64,000 nucleotides of DNA, taken from JBGTGG01 sp964398945. Lineage in GTDB: Bacteria > Bacteroidota > Bacteroidia > Cytophagales > Cyclobacteriaceae. The DNA is taken from positions 1 through 64,000 of the forward strand of contig CAYNOT010000015.1 in assembly GCA_964398945.1 (NCBI GenBank), in the 5' to 3' direction. The translations under genes and the position numbers were made by a program. The notes below the pieces were generated by a model, which was not told the DNA's origin, made no database searches, and was given only the letters and a program-made list of their open reading frames with translations. Of this stretch, positions 41,660 through 50,239 are shown in pieces; the first letter of the stretch is position 1; every line of letters begins with the position of its first letter.

Positions 41660-41953
41660 TTAAACCAACCCATTCAAAAAATCCTCATACAAATCTTTCC
41701 ATTCAGGATTAAGACTTGTAATTAGATTTTCCTTCCAAGTTCTTTTATATCTTTTGATTTGTTGCTCCCGATGAAGGGCATCTTCTGCAACTGGAGATTC
41801 TTCGTAATAGAGAAGCTTGTTGCAATTATATTTCGCAGTAAAACCGTCTAGTAATTTATGCTTGTGCTCATAAACCCTTTTCTCCAAATCATCGGTGAAA
41901 CCAGTGTAATAGACTTTGTTATTCCAATTCGATATGATGTAAACATAAAACAT
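41660..41953 (-). CDS. GIY-YIG nuclease-family protein
   Basis: The 97-residue UvrC-type GIY-YIG domain shows YVYIISN...YYTGFTDDLEKRVYEHK (the GIY and YIG positions with catalytic Arg), a Lys-rich segment and EDALHREQQIKRYKR with the catalytic Glu. Stand-alone proteins of this size (YhbQ/COG2827-like) have unclear cellular roles. The start overlaps the ribD stop by 1 nt. It ends near a block of REP-like hairpins. Confidence 0.9.
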   Translation of the reverse strand: MFYVYIISNWNNKVYYTGFTDDLEKRVYEHKHKLLDGFTAKYNCNKLLYYEESPVAEDALHREQQIKRYKRTWKENLITSLNPEWKDLYEDFLNGLV

Positions 41954-42993
41954 CAGTGTGAATGATAAACCACCAACCGATCCGAAAAAATACTTTCCTC
42001 TAATATCCTCTTTCCTTCAAAGACCGGGGCCTTTATCCCCTTACCAAATGATTTTTCCCCTGTGAAAACCCTTGCCTCATCCCACAATTTTGCATCAATA
42101 AACGATTGCAACGTCTGGGCACCGCCTTCTACAATAATGGATTGAACATTCCTTTTGTATAAATCTTTCACCAACTCTTCCAGGAAATTTTCTTCAGGAA
42201 TTCGAACCAGTAATAAATTCCCATGTTCTTCGTGCTTGAGCAAATTGTAACAAATTGTTTTTTGCGACCTGTCAAAGAGATGGAGGCTTTCGGGCAATTT
42301 TAAAAAACGATCGATCACAATGCGAACCGGATTGCGCCCTGTCCAATCGCGTACATTTAGTTGTGGGTTATCGAACTCTGCTGTTTTTGTTCCTACCACG
42401 ATAGCATCTTCTTCTGTTCGCCATTTGTGCACCAGTTGCCTGGAATACTCATTGCTGATCCATTTGGAATCACGATTGAGGCGCGCAATGAAACCATCCG
42501 TAGTTTGTGCCCATTTTAAAACAACGTAGGGACGATTTTTTTCAATGAAAGTGAAAAACCTTTTATTGAGCGCCCGGCCTTCTTTGTCAAGAATTCCGGT
42601 GACAACTTCAATTCCAGCCGCACGCATTCTTTTGATCCCCTCTCCGGCTACTTTCGGGTTTGTGTCGATATTGGCGATTACTGCTTTTTTCACACGCGAA
42701 GAAATCAGCAAATCGGCACAGGGCGGGGTCTTGCCAAAATGTGAGCACGGCTCGAGCGTAACATACACCGTGGCCTCTTTTAATAACGCCTTATTTTCAA
42801 CAGCGTTAATGGCATTTACTTCCGCATGGGCTTCGCCATATTTTTGATGCCAGCTCTCACCAATAATTTTATCGTTATGGACAATCACACATCCTACCAG
42901 CGGGTTAGGACTTACATGGCCAATGCCATTAAGTGCAAGGTCGAATGCACGCTGCATAAAAATAGAATCGATATGGTGTTCTTGTGATGACAT
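41953..42993 (-). CDS. ribD: Bifunctional riboflavin deaminase-reductase RibD
   Basis: The N-terminal deaminase domain carries zinc ligands HAEVNAI and PCSHFGKTPPCADLL; the C-terminal RibD_C reductase domain has VVLKWAQTTDGFIA, SNEYSR, VGTKTAEFDNPQLNVR and IIVEGGAQTLQSFI. RibD performs the second and third steps of riboflavin synthesis. ATG 42993 (MSSQEHHID) is chosen over the longer frame. It is divergent from prmC with 28 nt between starts. Confidence 0.95.
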   Translation of the reverse strand: MSSQEHHIDSIFMQRAFDLALNGIGHVSPNPLVGCVIVHNDKIIGESWHQKYGEAHAEVNAINAVENKALLKEATVYVTLEPCSHFGKTPPCADLLISSRVKKAVIANIDTNPKVAGEGIKRMRAAGIEVVTGILDKEGRALNKRFFTFIEKNRPYVVLKWAQTTDGFIARLNRDSKWISNEYSRQLVHKWRTEEDAIVVGTKTAEFDNPQLNVRDWTGRNPVRIVIDRFLKLPESLHLFDRSQKTICYNLLKHEEHGNLLLVRIPEENFLEELVKDLYKRNVQSIIVEGGAQTLQSFIDAKLWDEARVFTGEKSFGKGIKAPVFEGKRILEESIFSDRLVVYHSH

Positions 42994-43021
42994 TAAGTAT
43001 ACTTGCAAAGATTGTCAAGCT

Positions 43022-43864
43022 ATGATCAATTCCAAAGAACTGTTTCGGGAATTAAAGAATAAGGTTTCTTTACATGAATACCCCGATGAAATCGATGCGA
43101 TAATCTATCAAGTGCTTTACACAACGCTTCATCTTACCAAAACTGATGTCCTTGTTGAAAAGGGAATTGAAATTTCCCCGGCATTGGAAGTGCGGCTCCA
43201 TGAAATTATTGCCCGCATAAATCAGGCAGAACCTATCCAATACATTTTGGAAGAGGCATGGTTTATGGATCGAAAGTTCTATGCTGATCCGGCTGTTTTG
43301 ATTCCAAGGTCTGAAACAGAAGAGTTGGTGAGGTTGGTGGTGGAACAAAGCAGCGAACCTTTTTTTGTGCTTGATATTGGAACGGGCTCCGGCTGTATTC
43401 CAATTTCCATTAAACTGGATTGTCCGCATGCTACAGTATATGCCACGGATATTAGTGAAGCAGCATTGGCTGTGGCAAAAAGAAATGCCATGTCTTTGCA
43501 TGCTGAAGTCACGTTTTTACACCACGATATCCTTACAGAAGAAATCCCAATTGAGTTATTGGATGTGGTGGTGAGCAACCCACCCTATGTGTTGGAAAAT
43601 GAGATGGCAAGCCTGCGTGAAAATGTTATTAAGTTCGAACCCCACCTCGCGCTTTTTACACCAACCAATGATCCGCTTAAATTTTATAAAGTCATTGCTG
43701 AGAGGGGAATACTTGCATTAAAACCTGACGGAAAAATATTTGTGGAAATAAACCAGCAATTTGGAAAGGAAGTTGCGAACTTGTTTGTTGCAACCGGATT
43801 TCAAAACGTAACCATCAAGAAAGATATTTTTGGCAACGACCGTATCGTTTCCGGAACAAAGTGA
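43022..43864 (+). CDS. prmC: Peptide chain release factor N5-glutamine methyltransferase
   Basis: PrmC methylates the GGQ glutamine of RF1/RF2. Motifs: PIQYILEEAWFMDRKF-type substrate loop, PRSETEELV, SAM site LDIGTGSGCIPI and catalytic NPPY (VVSNPPYV). The open frame extends upstream into antisense ribD; ATG 43022 (MINSKELFRE) gives the usual ~280 residues. The next gene follows after 6 nt. Confidence 0.95.
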   Translation: MINSKELFRELKNKVSLHEYPDEIDAIIYQVLYTTLHLTKTDVLVEKGIEISPALEVRLHEIIARINQAEPIQYILEEAWFMDRKFYADPAVLIPRSETEELVRLVVEQSSEPFFVLDIGTGSGCIPISIKLDCPHATVYATDISEAALAVAKRNAMSLHAEVTFLHHDILTEEIPIELLDVVVSNPPYVLENEMASLRENVIKFEPHLALFTPTNDPLKFYKVIAERGILALKPDGKIFVEINQQFGKEVANLFVATGFQNVTIKKDIFGNDRIVSGTK

Positions 43865-43870
43865 TGAAAA

Positions 43871-44659
43871 ATGCATAAGCAACCATTTGTATCATTTGTA
43901 GGAGCAGGGAATTTAGCCTGGCATTTAGCGCCCGCCCTCGACAATGCAGGATTTTCTGTGCGGGAAGTATATAGCCGTAATACTAAAAACGCAAAAGCAT
44001 TGGTCGGAAAATTATATGAGGGGGAAGTAAAGAAGGACCTGGATTTTACTGACAGCAAATCAAAAATTTTTGTAATTGCAGTTTCTGATGATGCGATTGA
44101 ACCTGTGGTGCAGGAAATTGTGTTGCCTGAAAATGCCGTATTGGTACATACTTCAGGAAGCCAGCCGTTGCGTGTGTTGAGTTATGCAGCTACTGAAAAT
44201 AGTGGCGTGTTTTATCCATTGCAAACGTTTAGCAAAAACAAAAAGGTAGACTTCAAAGACATCCCCTTTTTTATTGAAAGCGACAATAAAGATGTAGAAA
44301 AACTATTGATTGAAATGGCGAAAGCCATTAGTAAGAAAGTGGTGAAAATTGATTCGCGCCAACGAAAGGCGTTGCACGTGGCAGCGGTGTTTGCTTCCAA
44401 CTTCACCAACCACATGCTGAGTATTTCAAATGACATTTTGAAAGAATATAAACTCGATCCGGAATTGCTCAAGCCGTTGATTGCCGAAACGATTACAAAA
44501 GCCCTGGCCATCGGCCCGGAAGAAGCACAAACCGGCCCCGCACGCAGGGGCGACCTTGAGTTGCTGGACAATCACTATTCGTTTTTAGAAAAGGATGAAG
44601 AAGTAGCGGGGATTTATAAGCTGGTGAGCCAGCATATTTTGGATTGTTATCACGAGTGA
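43871..44659 (+). CDS. Rossmann-fold protein with DUF2520 domain
   Basis: The 262-residue protein has an NAD(P)-binding N-terminal domain (FVGAGNLAWHLAPAL; IFVIAVSDDAI; VLVHTSGSQPL) and an all-helical C-terminal DUF2520 domain (ALHVAAVFASNFTNHML, GPARRGD). The layout resembles ketopantoate reductase/F420-dependent oxidoreductases; substrate unknown. Follows prmC by 6 nt and is likely co-transcribed. Confidence 0.88.
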   Translation: MHKQPFVSFVGAGNLAWHLAPALDNAGFSVREVYSRNTKNAKALVGKLYEGEVKKDLDFTDSKSKIFVIAVSDDAIEPVVQEIVLPENAVLVHTSGSQPLRVLSYAATENSGVFYPLQTFSKNKKVDFKDIPFFIESDNKDVEKLLIEMAKAISKKVVKIDSRQRKALHVAAVFASNFTNHMLSISNDILKEYKLDPELLKPLIAETITKALAIGPEEAQTGPARRGDLELLDNHYSFLEKDEEVAGIYKLVSQHILDCYHE

Positions 44660-44725
44660 AAGATAAGCCCTATAATAAATTTGGGAGTGGAGTTTTTCAG
44701 AGCATGATTTTTACATGATATGAAA

Positions 44726-44828
44726 GACTCTTCGCTAACGCTCTGAGTGACGTGCATACAATTGCAAGGTCCTCACGTCATCCAGAGGGAGGTATAACTT
44801 GCCCCGAGAATTCGGGGACCGAAGAATC
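44726..44828. repeat. Composite palindromic repeat upstream of hemB
   Basis: Nested inverted segments: CTCTGAGTGACGTG (44741-44754) against CACGTCATCCAGAG (44774-44787), outer TCTTCG against CGAAGA, and a perfect hairpin CCCCGA-GAAT-TCGGGG (44802-44817). It looks like a decayed miniature or REP-type element. The long upstream extension of the hemB frame is a chance frame through it. Confidence 0.5.
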
Positions 44829-44876
44829 GCTAACCATAGCTTTTCCGGATTTCAATCAATTACCAAAACTTTCGAT

Positions 44877-44884
44877 TATTTTTG
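44877..44884 (+). promoter_or_regulatory. -7 box for hemB
   Basis: TATTTTTG (TAnnTTTG) ends 4 nt before ATG 44889, implying little or no leader. Confidence 0.45.
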
Positions 44885-44888
44885 CACC

Positions 44889-45869
44889 ATGTCTATCAAC
44901 CTCATACACCGCCCAAGGAGAAATCGAAAAAGTGCAGCCATCCGGTCGTTGGTGGAAGAAACCAAAGTGAGCACGGATGATTTATTGTTCCCACTTTTCC
45001 TGGTGGAGGGAACAAACCAAAAAGTAGAAGTGCCATCCATGCCGGGCATCTACCGGCTTTCTGCTGATTTGATGTTGGGAGAAATCGAAGAATGCCTAAA
45101 ACTTGGAATCAAAGCGTTTGATATTTTTCCTGCGGTAGAAGATCACCACAAAGATAAAACCGCTACTAAAAGTTACGATAAGGATTTTTTCTACTTAAGA
45201 GCACTAAAGGAGATCAAACAAAAATTTCCCGAAGCCTGTATCATGACGGATGTGGCGATGGATCCGTATAGTTCCGATGGGCACGATGGGTTGGTGAAGG
45301 ATGGCAAAATCCTCAATGATGAAACACTTGAGATTTTAGGGATGATGGCGGTGGCACAAGCCGAAACCGGAATTGATATTATCGGTCCTTCCGATATGAT
45401 GGATGGCCGCGTTGGGTTTATCAGGCAAGCGCTGGATGAAAATGGATTTCAGGATGTTTCGATCATGAGTTATACGGCCAAATATGCGAGTGCTTTTTAT
45501 AATCCTTTTCGCGATGCGTTGGATTCTGCTCCCAAGTTTGGTGATAAGAAAACCTACCAAATGAACCCTGCCAACCGGACTGAAGCGTTGCGCGAAGCAT
45601 TTTTGGATGAAGAAGAAGGTGCGGATTTTTTAATGGTAAAACCGGCACTTGCATACCTTGATATCATCCGGTTGTTGAAAGACAATTCAACTTTGCCCAT
45701 CGCTGCGTACAATGTGAGTGGCGAATATGCGATGGTAAAAGCCGCAGCAGAAAAAGGCTGGCTTGATGGCGAACGGACCATGAATGAAATTTTGCTGAGC
45801 ATCAAGCGCAGTGGGGCTGATGTAATATTGACTTATTTTGCAAAGGAGTTTGCGAAGAGTGTGAAGTAG
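44889..45869 (+). CDS. hemB: Porphobilinogen synthase (ALA dehydratase)
   Basis: HemB condenses two 5-aminolevulinate molecules to porphobilinogen in haem synthesis. Signatures: RPRRNRKSAAIRSLVEET, the active-site lysines in SYTAKYASAFYNPFRDA and FLMVKPALAYLDI, and the GADFLMVKP/PIAAYNVSGEYAM region. The Asp/Cys-rich zinc site of animal enzymes is replaced by DVAMDPYSSDGHDG, the metal-independent or Mg-type pattern. ATG 44889 (MSINLIHRP) gives 326 residues, normal for the family. Confidence 0.96.
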   Translation: MSINLIHRPRRNRKSAAIRSLVEETKVSTDDLLFPLFLVEGTNQKVEVPSMPGIYRLSADLMLGEIEECLKLGIKAFDIFPAVEDHHKDKTATKSYDKDFFYLRALKEIKQKFPEACIMTDVAMDPYSSDGHDGLVKDGKILNDETLEILGMMAVAQAETGIDIIGPSDMMDGRVGFIRQALDENGFQDVSIMSYTAKYASAFYNPFRDALDSAPKFGDKKTYQMNPANRTEALREAFLDEEEGADFLMVKPALAYLDIIRLLKDNSTLPIAAYNVSGEYAMVKAAAEKGWLDGERTMNEILLSIKRSGADVILTYFAKEFAKSVK

Positions 45870-45922
45870 AAATTATGTAATTAAAATTTAATCTGATACG
45901 ATTTACAACAATCTTATTAAAT

Positions 45923-46018
45923 CATGGAAGATGGGATGGCCTTCTGCGCGATACGGTCGTTTACTCTATTATTCAAAGCGAATGGCCAACGGTGGAGAAA
46001 TCGTGGGGTTCAAAATGA
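45923..46018 (+). pseudogene. C-terminal remnant of a GNAT acetyltransferase
   Basis: In one frame the sequence reads HGRWDGLLRDTVVYSI then IQSEWPTVEKSW and stops at 46016-46018. The G-x-L-R-D-(T/S)-x-x-Y-(S/A)-I plus S-E-W-P pattern is the typical end of RimJ/RimL-type acetyltransferases. Nothing recognisable precedes it after hemB, so only the tail survives. Confidence 0.55.
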
Positions 46019-46073
46019 GTAAGTGAATTTTAATATTGAATAAATCGTTAACTTTATTGATAAAAAAATAGCT

Positions 46074-46313
46074 ATGGATTTACAAGCGGCAAAACTCAAT
46101 GTGATGCAAAAAATAATGGAGGTCACTAAATCTTCTCTTCTTGATAAAATAAGTGATTTATTGGACAAAGAAATGGTAGTGGGTTACACGGTGGAAGGTG
46201 AACCGTTGACGAAGGAGGCTTATGATACTCGTTTGGAGAAGGCAGAAGCCCAAATCAAATCGGGAGCGTTTATAAGTCAGGAAGACCTTGAGGCAGAGTC
46301 GAAAAACTGGTAA
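46074..46313 (+). CDS. Antitoxin-like protein
   Basis: The 79-residue protein precedes a RelE/ParE-fold toxin with a 1-nt overlap (TAATG). Features: N-terminal helix AAKLNVMQKIMEVTKSSLLDKI, a short strand VVGYTVEGEPLTKEAYDTRLEKA and an acidic tail (EDLEAESKNW), the layout of small antitoxins common in Bacteroidota. Confidence 0.75.
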   Translation: MDLQAAKLNVMQKIMEVTKSSLLDKISDLLDKEMVVGYTVEGEPLTKEAYDTRLEKAEAQIKSGAFISQEDLEAESKNW

Positions 46314-46606
46314 TGGCTGGCCTTAAAGTTATCTGGACTAGCCAAGCTAAGTCCGCGTTAAAAAGTATCTTCGATTATTATAAAGACAAGTCATTGCAAG
46401 GAGCTGAAAATGTTAAGCAAGAACTGCTTAACAGCCCCAAGACCATCCTGTTTACGAAACAATACCAGGTTGATAACATAAACCCCAAGTATCGGAGAAT
46501 CGTGGTTCGTGATTACAAAGTTTTATACAAGGAAGTTAAAGGTACCATTATGGTGATGGATATTGTCAGCACGCTTCAATCGCCCGAAATACTAAAAGAT
46601 AAATGA
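46313..46606 (+). CDS. RelE/ParE-family toxin
   Basis: The 97-residue protein shows VIWTSQAKSALKSIFDYYKD, YRRIVVRDYKVLYKEV and VMDIVSTLQSPEIL, the RelE/ParE pattern with R-x-x-x-V-x-x-Y-x-V/I-x-Y. Coupled to the upstream antitoxin. Target (ribosome or gyrase) not decided. Confidence 0.85.
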   Translation: MAGLKVIWTSQAKSALKSIFDYYKDKSLQGAENVKQELLNSPKTILFTKQYQVDNINPKYRRIVVRDYKVLYKEVKGTIMVMDIVSTLQSPEILKDK

Positions 46607-46613
46607 AAAAAGA

Positions 46614-47834
46614 CTAAAACGTCACCTTCAACATAACCTCTTCCTCCCCTCTTTTCACTACCACATCAATCGTCTGGTCTTTTTCAAATTTGCCAAGTGC
46701 TTTCATGTAATCCTGGATGTCGTTGATTTTGTATTCACCCATTTGGACCACAATATCCCCGGTTTGCATTCCCGCTTTATCACCTGCACGCCCCTCGGTA
46801 ACACCATCCACCTTCACCCCTGCTACATCAGAAGTATAGGCCGGCATAATTCCCAGTGTAACTTTAAAGGAGCTTCGCGTAGCCATTGCTGTTGTCTTGG
46901 TCTTCAAGAACCCTATTTTTGATTGCGTTTCCGGAGCCTCGATGATTTGGGCAATCAACGTTAACACATCCCCTTCTCCTTGTGCATTTATTTTTTCTGA
47001 ATCGTCTGATGGCTTGTGGTAATCACTGTGCGAACCGGTAAAGAAATGCAACACCGGAAGGTCTTTTAAATAGAATGATGTATGGTCCGATGGCCCTACG
47101 CCACTGGAGTCGGTGGAGATTTTAAATTTACCATCGTCCAGTTTTTTTATCAATGGTTCCCATACCGGGCTCGTTCCCGTTCCGTGGACCATCAATGCTT
47201 TTGTATCCGGGTTTAACCTTCCCACCATGTCCATGTTGATCATGTAATTGACGGTTGTTAAATCAATGGTGGGGTGTTCTGTAAAATGTTTGGAGCCGAG
47301 CAACCCCAACTCTTCACCGGAAAAAGTAATAAATAGAAAATTGTTCGCTTCTTTCTTTTTGTTGTTGGCAAAATAATTTGCCAGTTCAATTACACCCGCC
47401 ACACCAGAAGCATTGTCGTCTGCACCGTTGTGGATTTTTCCCGATGGGTTCGCATCCAATGAACTTCCTTGTTCGCCCACGCCAAGGTGGTCGTAATGCG
47501 CTCCGATGATAATGGTGGTTTTTGCTTTGTTGTCGAGAAACCCGATCACGTTGTTGGCTGTTCCGCCTGGCCCTTCACCGTGCGCCCCGCTTTTATAGGT
47601 GAAGGCTTGTAAATATGTTTTTGAATCCCCTATCGGCTGGAGCTTCAATTTTTTGAACTCACTGATAATATAAGAAGCCGCCATTTGCTCCCCTTTTTGT
47701 CCGGTTCCGCGACCTTCCATGCTGTCACTCGCCAGAATGGAAATGTGCTTTTCGATTTTTTTAGTATCGAATTGTTGCGCGTAAAGGGAAAAAGAAAGGC
47801 AAAGTGCCAGTAAAAGGGAGTTGGTAAATTTCAT
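46614..47834 (-). CDS. Exported M28-family aminopeptidase with PDZ domain
   Basis: The 406-residue protein starts with a Sec signal peptide (SLLLALCLSFSLYA). The M28 domain carries metal ligands GAHYDHLG, NGADDNASG, the catalytic FSGEELGLLGS, MDMVGR and HSDYHKPSDD. Residues about 320-406 form a PDZ domain (GDKAGMQTGDIVVQMGEYKI). Probably periplasmic or cell-surface peptide degradation. Confidence 0.92.
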   Translation of the reverse strand: MKFTNSLLLALCLSFSLYAQQFDTKKIEKHISILASDSMEGRGTGQKGEQMAASYIISEFKKLKLQPIGDSKTYLQAFTYKSGAHGEGPGGTANNVIGFLDNKAKTTIIIGAHYDHLGVGEQGSSLDANPSGKIHNGADDNASGVAGVIELANYFANNKKKEANNFLFITFSGEELGLLGSKHFTEHPTIDLTTVNYMINMDMVGRLNPDTKALMVHGTGTSPVWEPLIKKLDDGKFKISTDSSGVGPSDHTSFYLKDLPVLHFFTGSHSDYHKPSDDSEKINAQGEGDVLTLIAQIIEAPETQSKIGFLKTKTTAMATRSSFKVTLGIMPAYTSDVAGVKVDGVTEGRAGDKAGMQTGDIVVQMGEYKINDIQDYMKALGKFEKDQTIDVVVKRGEEEVMLKVTF

Positions 47835-47851
47835 ACGAATCTAATTTTGGG

Positions 47852-47859
47852 CAAAGATA
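47852..47859 (-). promoter_or_regulatory. -7 box for the M28 peptidase
   Basis: The minus strand reads TATCTTTG (TAnnTTTG), ending 17 nt before the ATG at 47834. Confidence 0.5.
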
Positions 47860-47991
47860 GAATAATCGGCAAAACTGAAACCGTGATTTCCATCAGGTAT
47901 CCTTGTTTGCCTTCGGGGTAATTCCATTAGTGGAGCCGTTCACCGGAAAGTCTGAAAAGAATTTATCGGCAGCGAATCTGATTTTTGTGTT

Positions 47992-48053
47992 CCTTGGTGG
48001 ATTTCTTTGTGCAACAGTTATTCCACAAAGGGACACTAAGAAATTCACGAAGG
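47992..48053. repeat. Imperfect inverted repeat
   Basis: CCTTGGTGGATTTCTT (47992-48007) and AAGAAATTCACGAAGG (48038-48053) are complementary at 14 of 16 positions, with a 30-nt spacer. It lies just downstream of the M24 peptidase stop (48080) in the 245-nt gap and may be a terminator-associated dispersed repeat. Confidence 0.5.
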
Positions 48054-48079
48054 TTCACAGAGTTTTAAGTCCTCGTTGA

Positions 48080-49534
48080 TTAATCCTTCAACTCAGGCAA
48101 AATAAAACCATCCAATGCGCTTGGCTGTGCCATCAAGGCTTCAATATCTTCTGTTTTGCGTGGGGAAGTTTTGCTCAAATGATCATACCCATCTTTTGTA
48201 ATCAAATAATCATCTTCAATACGGACAGCAATCCCCCACCATTTTTTATCACACTTGCTCCCTTCCGGGATATAAATGCCCGGCTCAATGGTGATGACCA
48301 TGTTTTCCTGAAGAACAGAATAATTTCCACGATCATGAACATCCAGTCCGATGTGGTGGCAGCAACCGTGTGGGTAATACATGTGGCGCTCGTTTTCATC
48401 TGTGATAATGCCAAGCTCTTTTAATCCTTTGTTCACGATGGTACGGGTCGCTTGTGTCAAAGCAGCAAAAGAAGTCCCGGGTTTGCAAATTTTCATCGCT
48501 TCTTCCTGTGCGGCCAACACAATATCATAAACCGCTTTTTGCTCCGGTGAGAATTTACCATTAATCGGGATCGTGCGGGTAATATCTGCGGTGTATCCGT
48601 GATACTCTGCACCAAGGTCCATCAAGATCATTTCTTTGCTTGAAATTTCCGGCTGATAATTATCGATGTAATGCAGGATACATCCATTATTCCCGGCACC
48701 CACTATTGAAGGATAACCCAAATCCTCTGCCTGGTATTTTTTGAAAACAAATTCGTGGATACCCTGGATCTCACGTTCGCTCATTCCGGGTTTGATTGCT
48801 TTCATGACTTCGTTTTGTCCCATGCAGGAAATTTGTACGGTCTTGCGCAGCAGGTCAAGTTCTTCTTTTGTTTTGATCCCGCGAAGGTCATCCATAATTT
48901 TGGTTAGCCCGCTCGTGTTGAGGTTGTTTTTTGTAACCTCTTTTTGAATGGAGAGTGATGCCTCCGTTGGATAATTTACTTTTACTTTAAACTGGGCAAT
49001 CAGATCATACAAATCAGATGAATCGCGCGGGTCGTTGCGCACATCATTTTGGAAATCAAAGAATAGGATTTCATTAAATTTTTTAAAATCAACATTGTAG
49101 CGTTTGAATTCCGTATTGTTGTACGCCTGGCTGAACCCCAACATCGTTTTCGCACCACTCTCACCGAGCCTTCTTCCCGTCCACATTTCAGCTTGTTCAT
49201 TTTTGGGTTGAATAAAAATGATCTCATTATACGAAGAACCGTTTGCTGCGGCCTGATTGTCTTTGAAAACCAACAACACAGCATTTGGTTCTTTGTACCC
49301 GGTCAGGTAATAAAAATCCGGATCTTGATGATAAACGTAATCAACATCATTGGCACGGTTTCGAACAGGGTTCGCGAAAAATACGGCAACTGAGTTTTCA
49401 GGTAGTTTCTTCCGAAGGATTTCCCTGCGTTCTTTATGCCAATCTTTGCTTAAAAAATCATTGGGCATATTGGGGTTTTGCGAAAACCCGAACACGGTGA
49501 TGAAAGAAAAGAAAACGGAAAGTATAAGTTTCAT
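48080..49534 (-). CDS. Exported Xaa-Pro aminopeptidase (M24B)
   Basis: The protein has a signal peptide (LILSVFFSFITVFGFSQ), an N-terminal creatinase-like domain (AVFFANPVRNRANDVDYVYHQDPDFYYLTGY in the usual aminopeptidase P form) and a pita-bread catalytic domain: LMDLGAEYHGYTADITRT (two Asp), HGCCHHIGLDVHD (His), TIEPGIY and the final RIEDD (Glu). It removes N-terminal residues preceding proline. ATG 49534 is chosen because it puts the signal peptide at the N-terminus; the frame opens earlier at 49588. Confidence 0.92.
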   Translation of the reverse strand: MKLILSVFFSFITVFGFSQNPNMPNDFLSKDWHKERREILRKKLPENSVAVFFANPVRNRANDVDYVYHQDPDFYYLTGYKEPNAVLLVFKDNQAAANGSSYNEIIFIQPKNEQAEMWTGRRLGESGAKTMLGFSQAYNNTEFKRYNVDFKKFNEILFFDFQNDVRNDPRDSSDLYDLIAQFKVKVNYPTEASLSIQKEVTKNNLNTSGLTKIMDDLRGIKTKEELDLLRKTVQISCMGQNEVMKAIKPGMSEREIQGIHEFVFKKYQAEDLGYPSIVGAGNNGCILHYIDNYQPEISSKEMILMDLGAEYHGYTADITRTIPINGKFSPEQKAVYDIVLAAQEEAMKICKPGTSFAALTQATRTIVNKGLKELGIITDENERHMYYPHGCCHHIGLDVHDRGNYSVLQENMVITIEPGIYIPEGSKCDKKWWGIAVRIEDDYLITKDGYDHLSKTSPRKTEDIEALMAQPSALDGFILPELKD

Positions 49535-49630
49535 ATTGCTCTTATTTTTAGGGTTTGGCAAGTAAAGGATATTTGACCAAGCCAACAATTTTACTTATGC
49601 AAATGTTCAAATTCTGGTGGTTGAACGGTA

Positions 49631-50158
49631 TTAAGATGCTAATTTCTTCTCTACGATTACGAATTCCAACGGTGTTTTTGGTTTACCGTATCGTGGGTGG
49701 TCAAAAGCAAAGGGCTTTTTTTCATTGGTGACGTGGTACCCGTGGCGCACGTACCAATCGATCAGTTCTTTTCGGCCTGTTAAAACGTTCATGGTGATGG
49801 TATGGCAATTGTTTTCCAGGGCATGGTCTTCCGCTGCCGCCAATAATTTTTTCCCGATCCCTTTTCCCTGGCGTTCAGGATTCGTTGTAAGCATACCCAA
49901 ATACAATTTTCCATGTTGGATTTCAAGGTAGACACATCCAATAAGTGTATTGGATTCTTCGCATTTTAAAATTGTCCCGTTCGGATGTTGCAGCATCTCC
50001 AAAATCCCGTCTTCATCGGTTCGGGTCCCATCCAAAAAATCCGCTTCGGTAGTCCAACCTTTTTTTGAAGGTTCACCCCGGTATGCCGAATTCACCAATT
50101 GATTGAGGGCCGTTACATCTGCTGCTGTGGCTTTTGATATTTGTAAATCCATTTCCAA
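49631..50158 (-). CDS. GNAT-family N-acetyltransferase
   Basis: The 175-residue protein has the GNAT fold: motif A LGMLTTNPERQGKGIGKKLLAAAEDHA and motif B TITMNVLTGRKELIDWYVRHGY. The start may lie two residues later (ATG, MDLQISKATAADV). Substrate unknown; probably a small amine or protein N-terminus. Confidence 0.88.
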   Translation of the reverse strand: MEMDLQISKATAADVTALNQLVNSAYRGEPSKKGWTTEADFLDGTRTDEDGILEMLQHPNGTILKCEESNTLIGCVYLEIQHGKLYLGMLTTNPERQGKGIGKKLLAAAEDHALENNCHTITMNVLTGRKELIDWYVRHGYHVTNEKKPFAFDHPRYGKPKTPLEFVIVEKKLAS

Positions 50159-50239
50159 ATATAAAGCGTTCCCTTCGTATTAATGAATTGAATTTGGTGA
50201 AGCTTTTTAATTACATTTGAGATACTCAATCGTACAACT

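Noticed and set aside
42923..43021. Upstream 33-codon extension of prmC
   Set aside because: Antisense to the ribD start; PrmC homologues begin near MINSKELF.
44799..44888. Upstream 30-codon extension of hemB
   Set aside because: Runs through a palindromic repeat and the promoter box, and adds residues foreign to the family; ATG 44889 is used.
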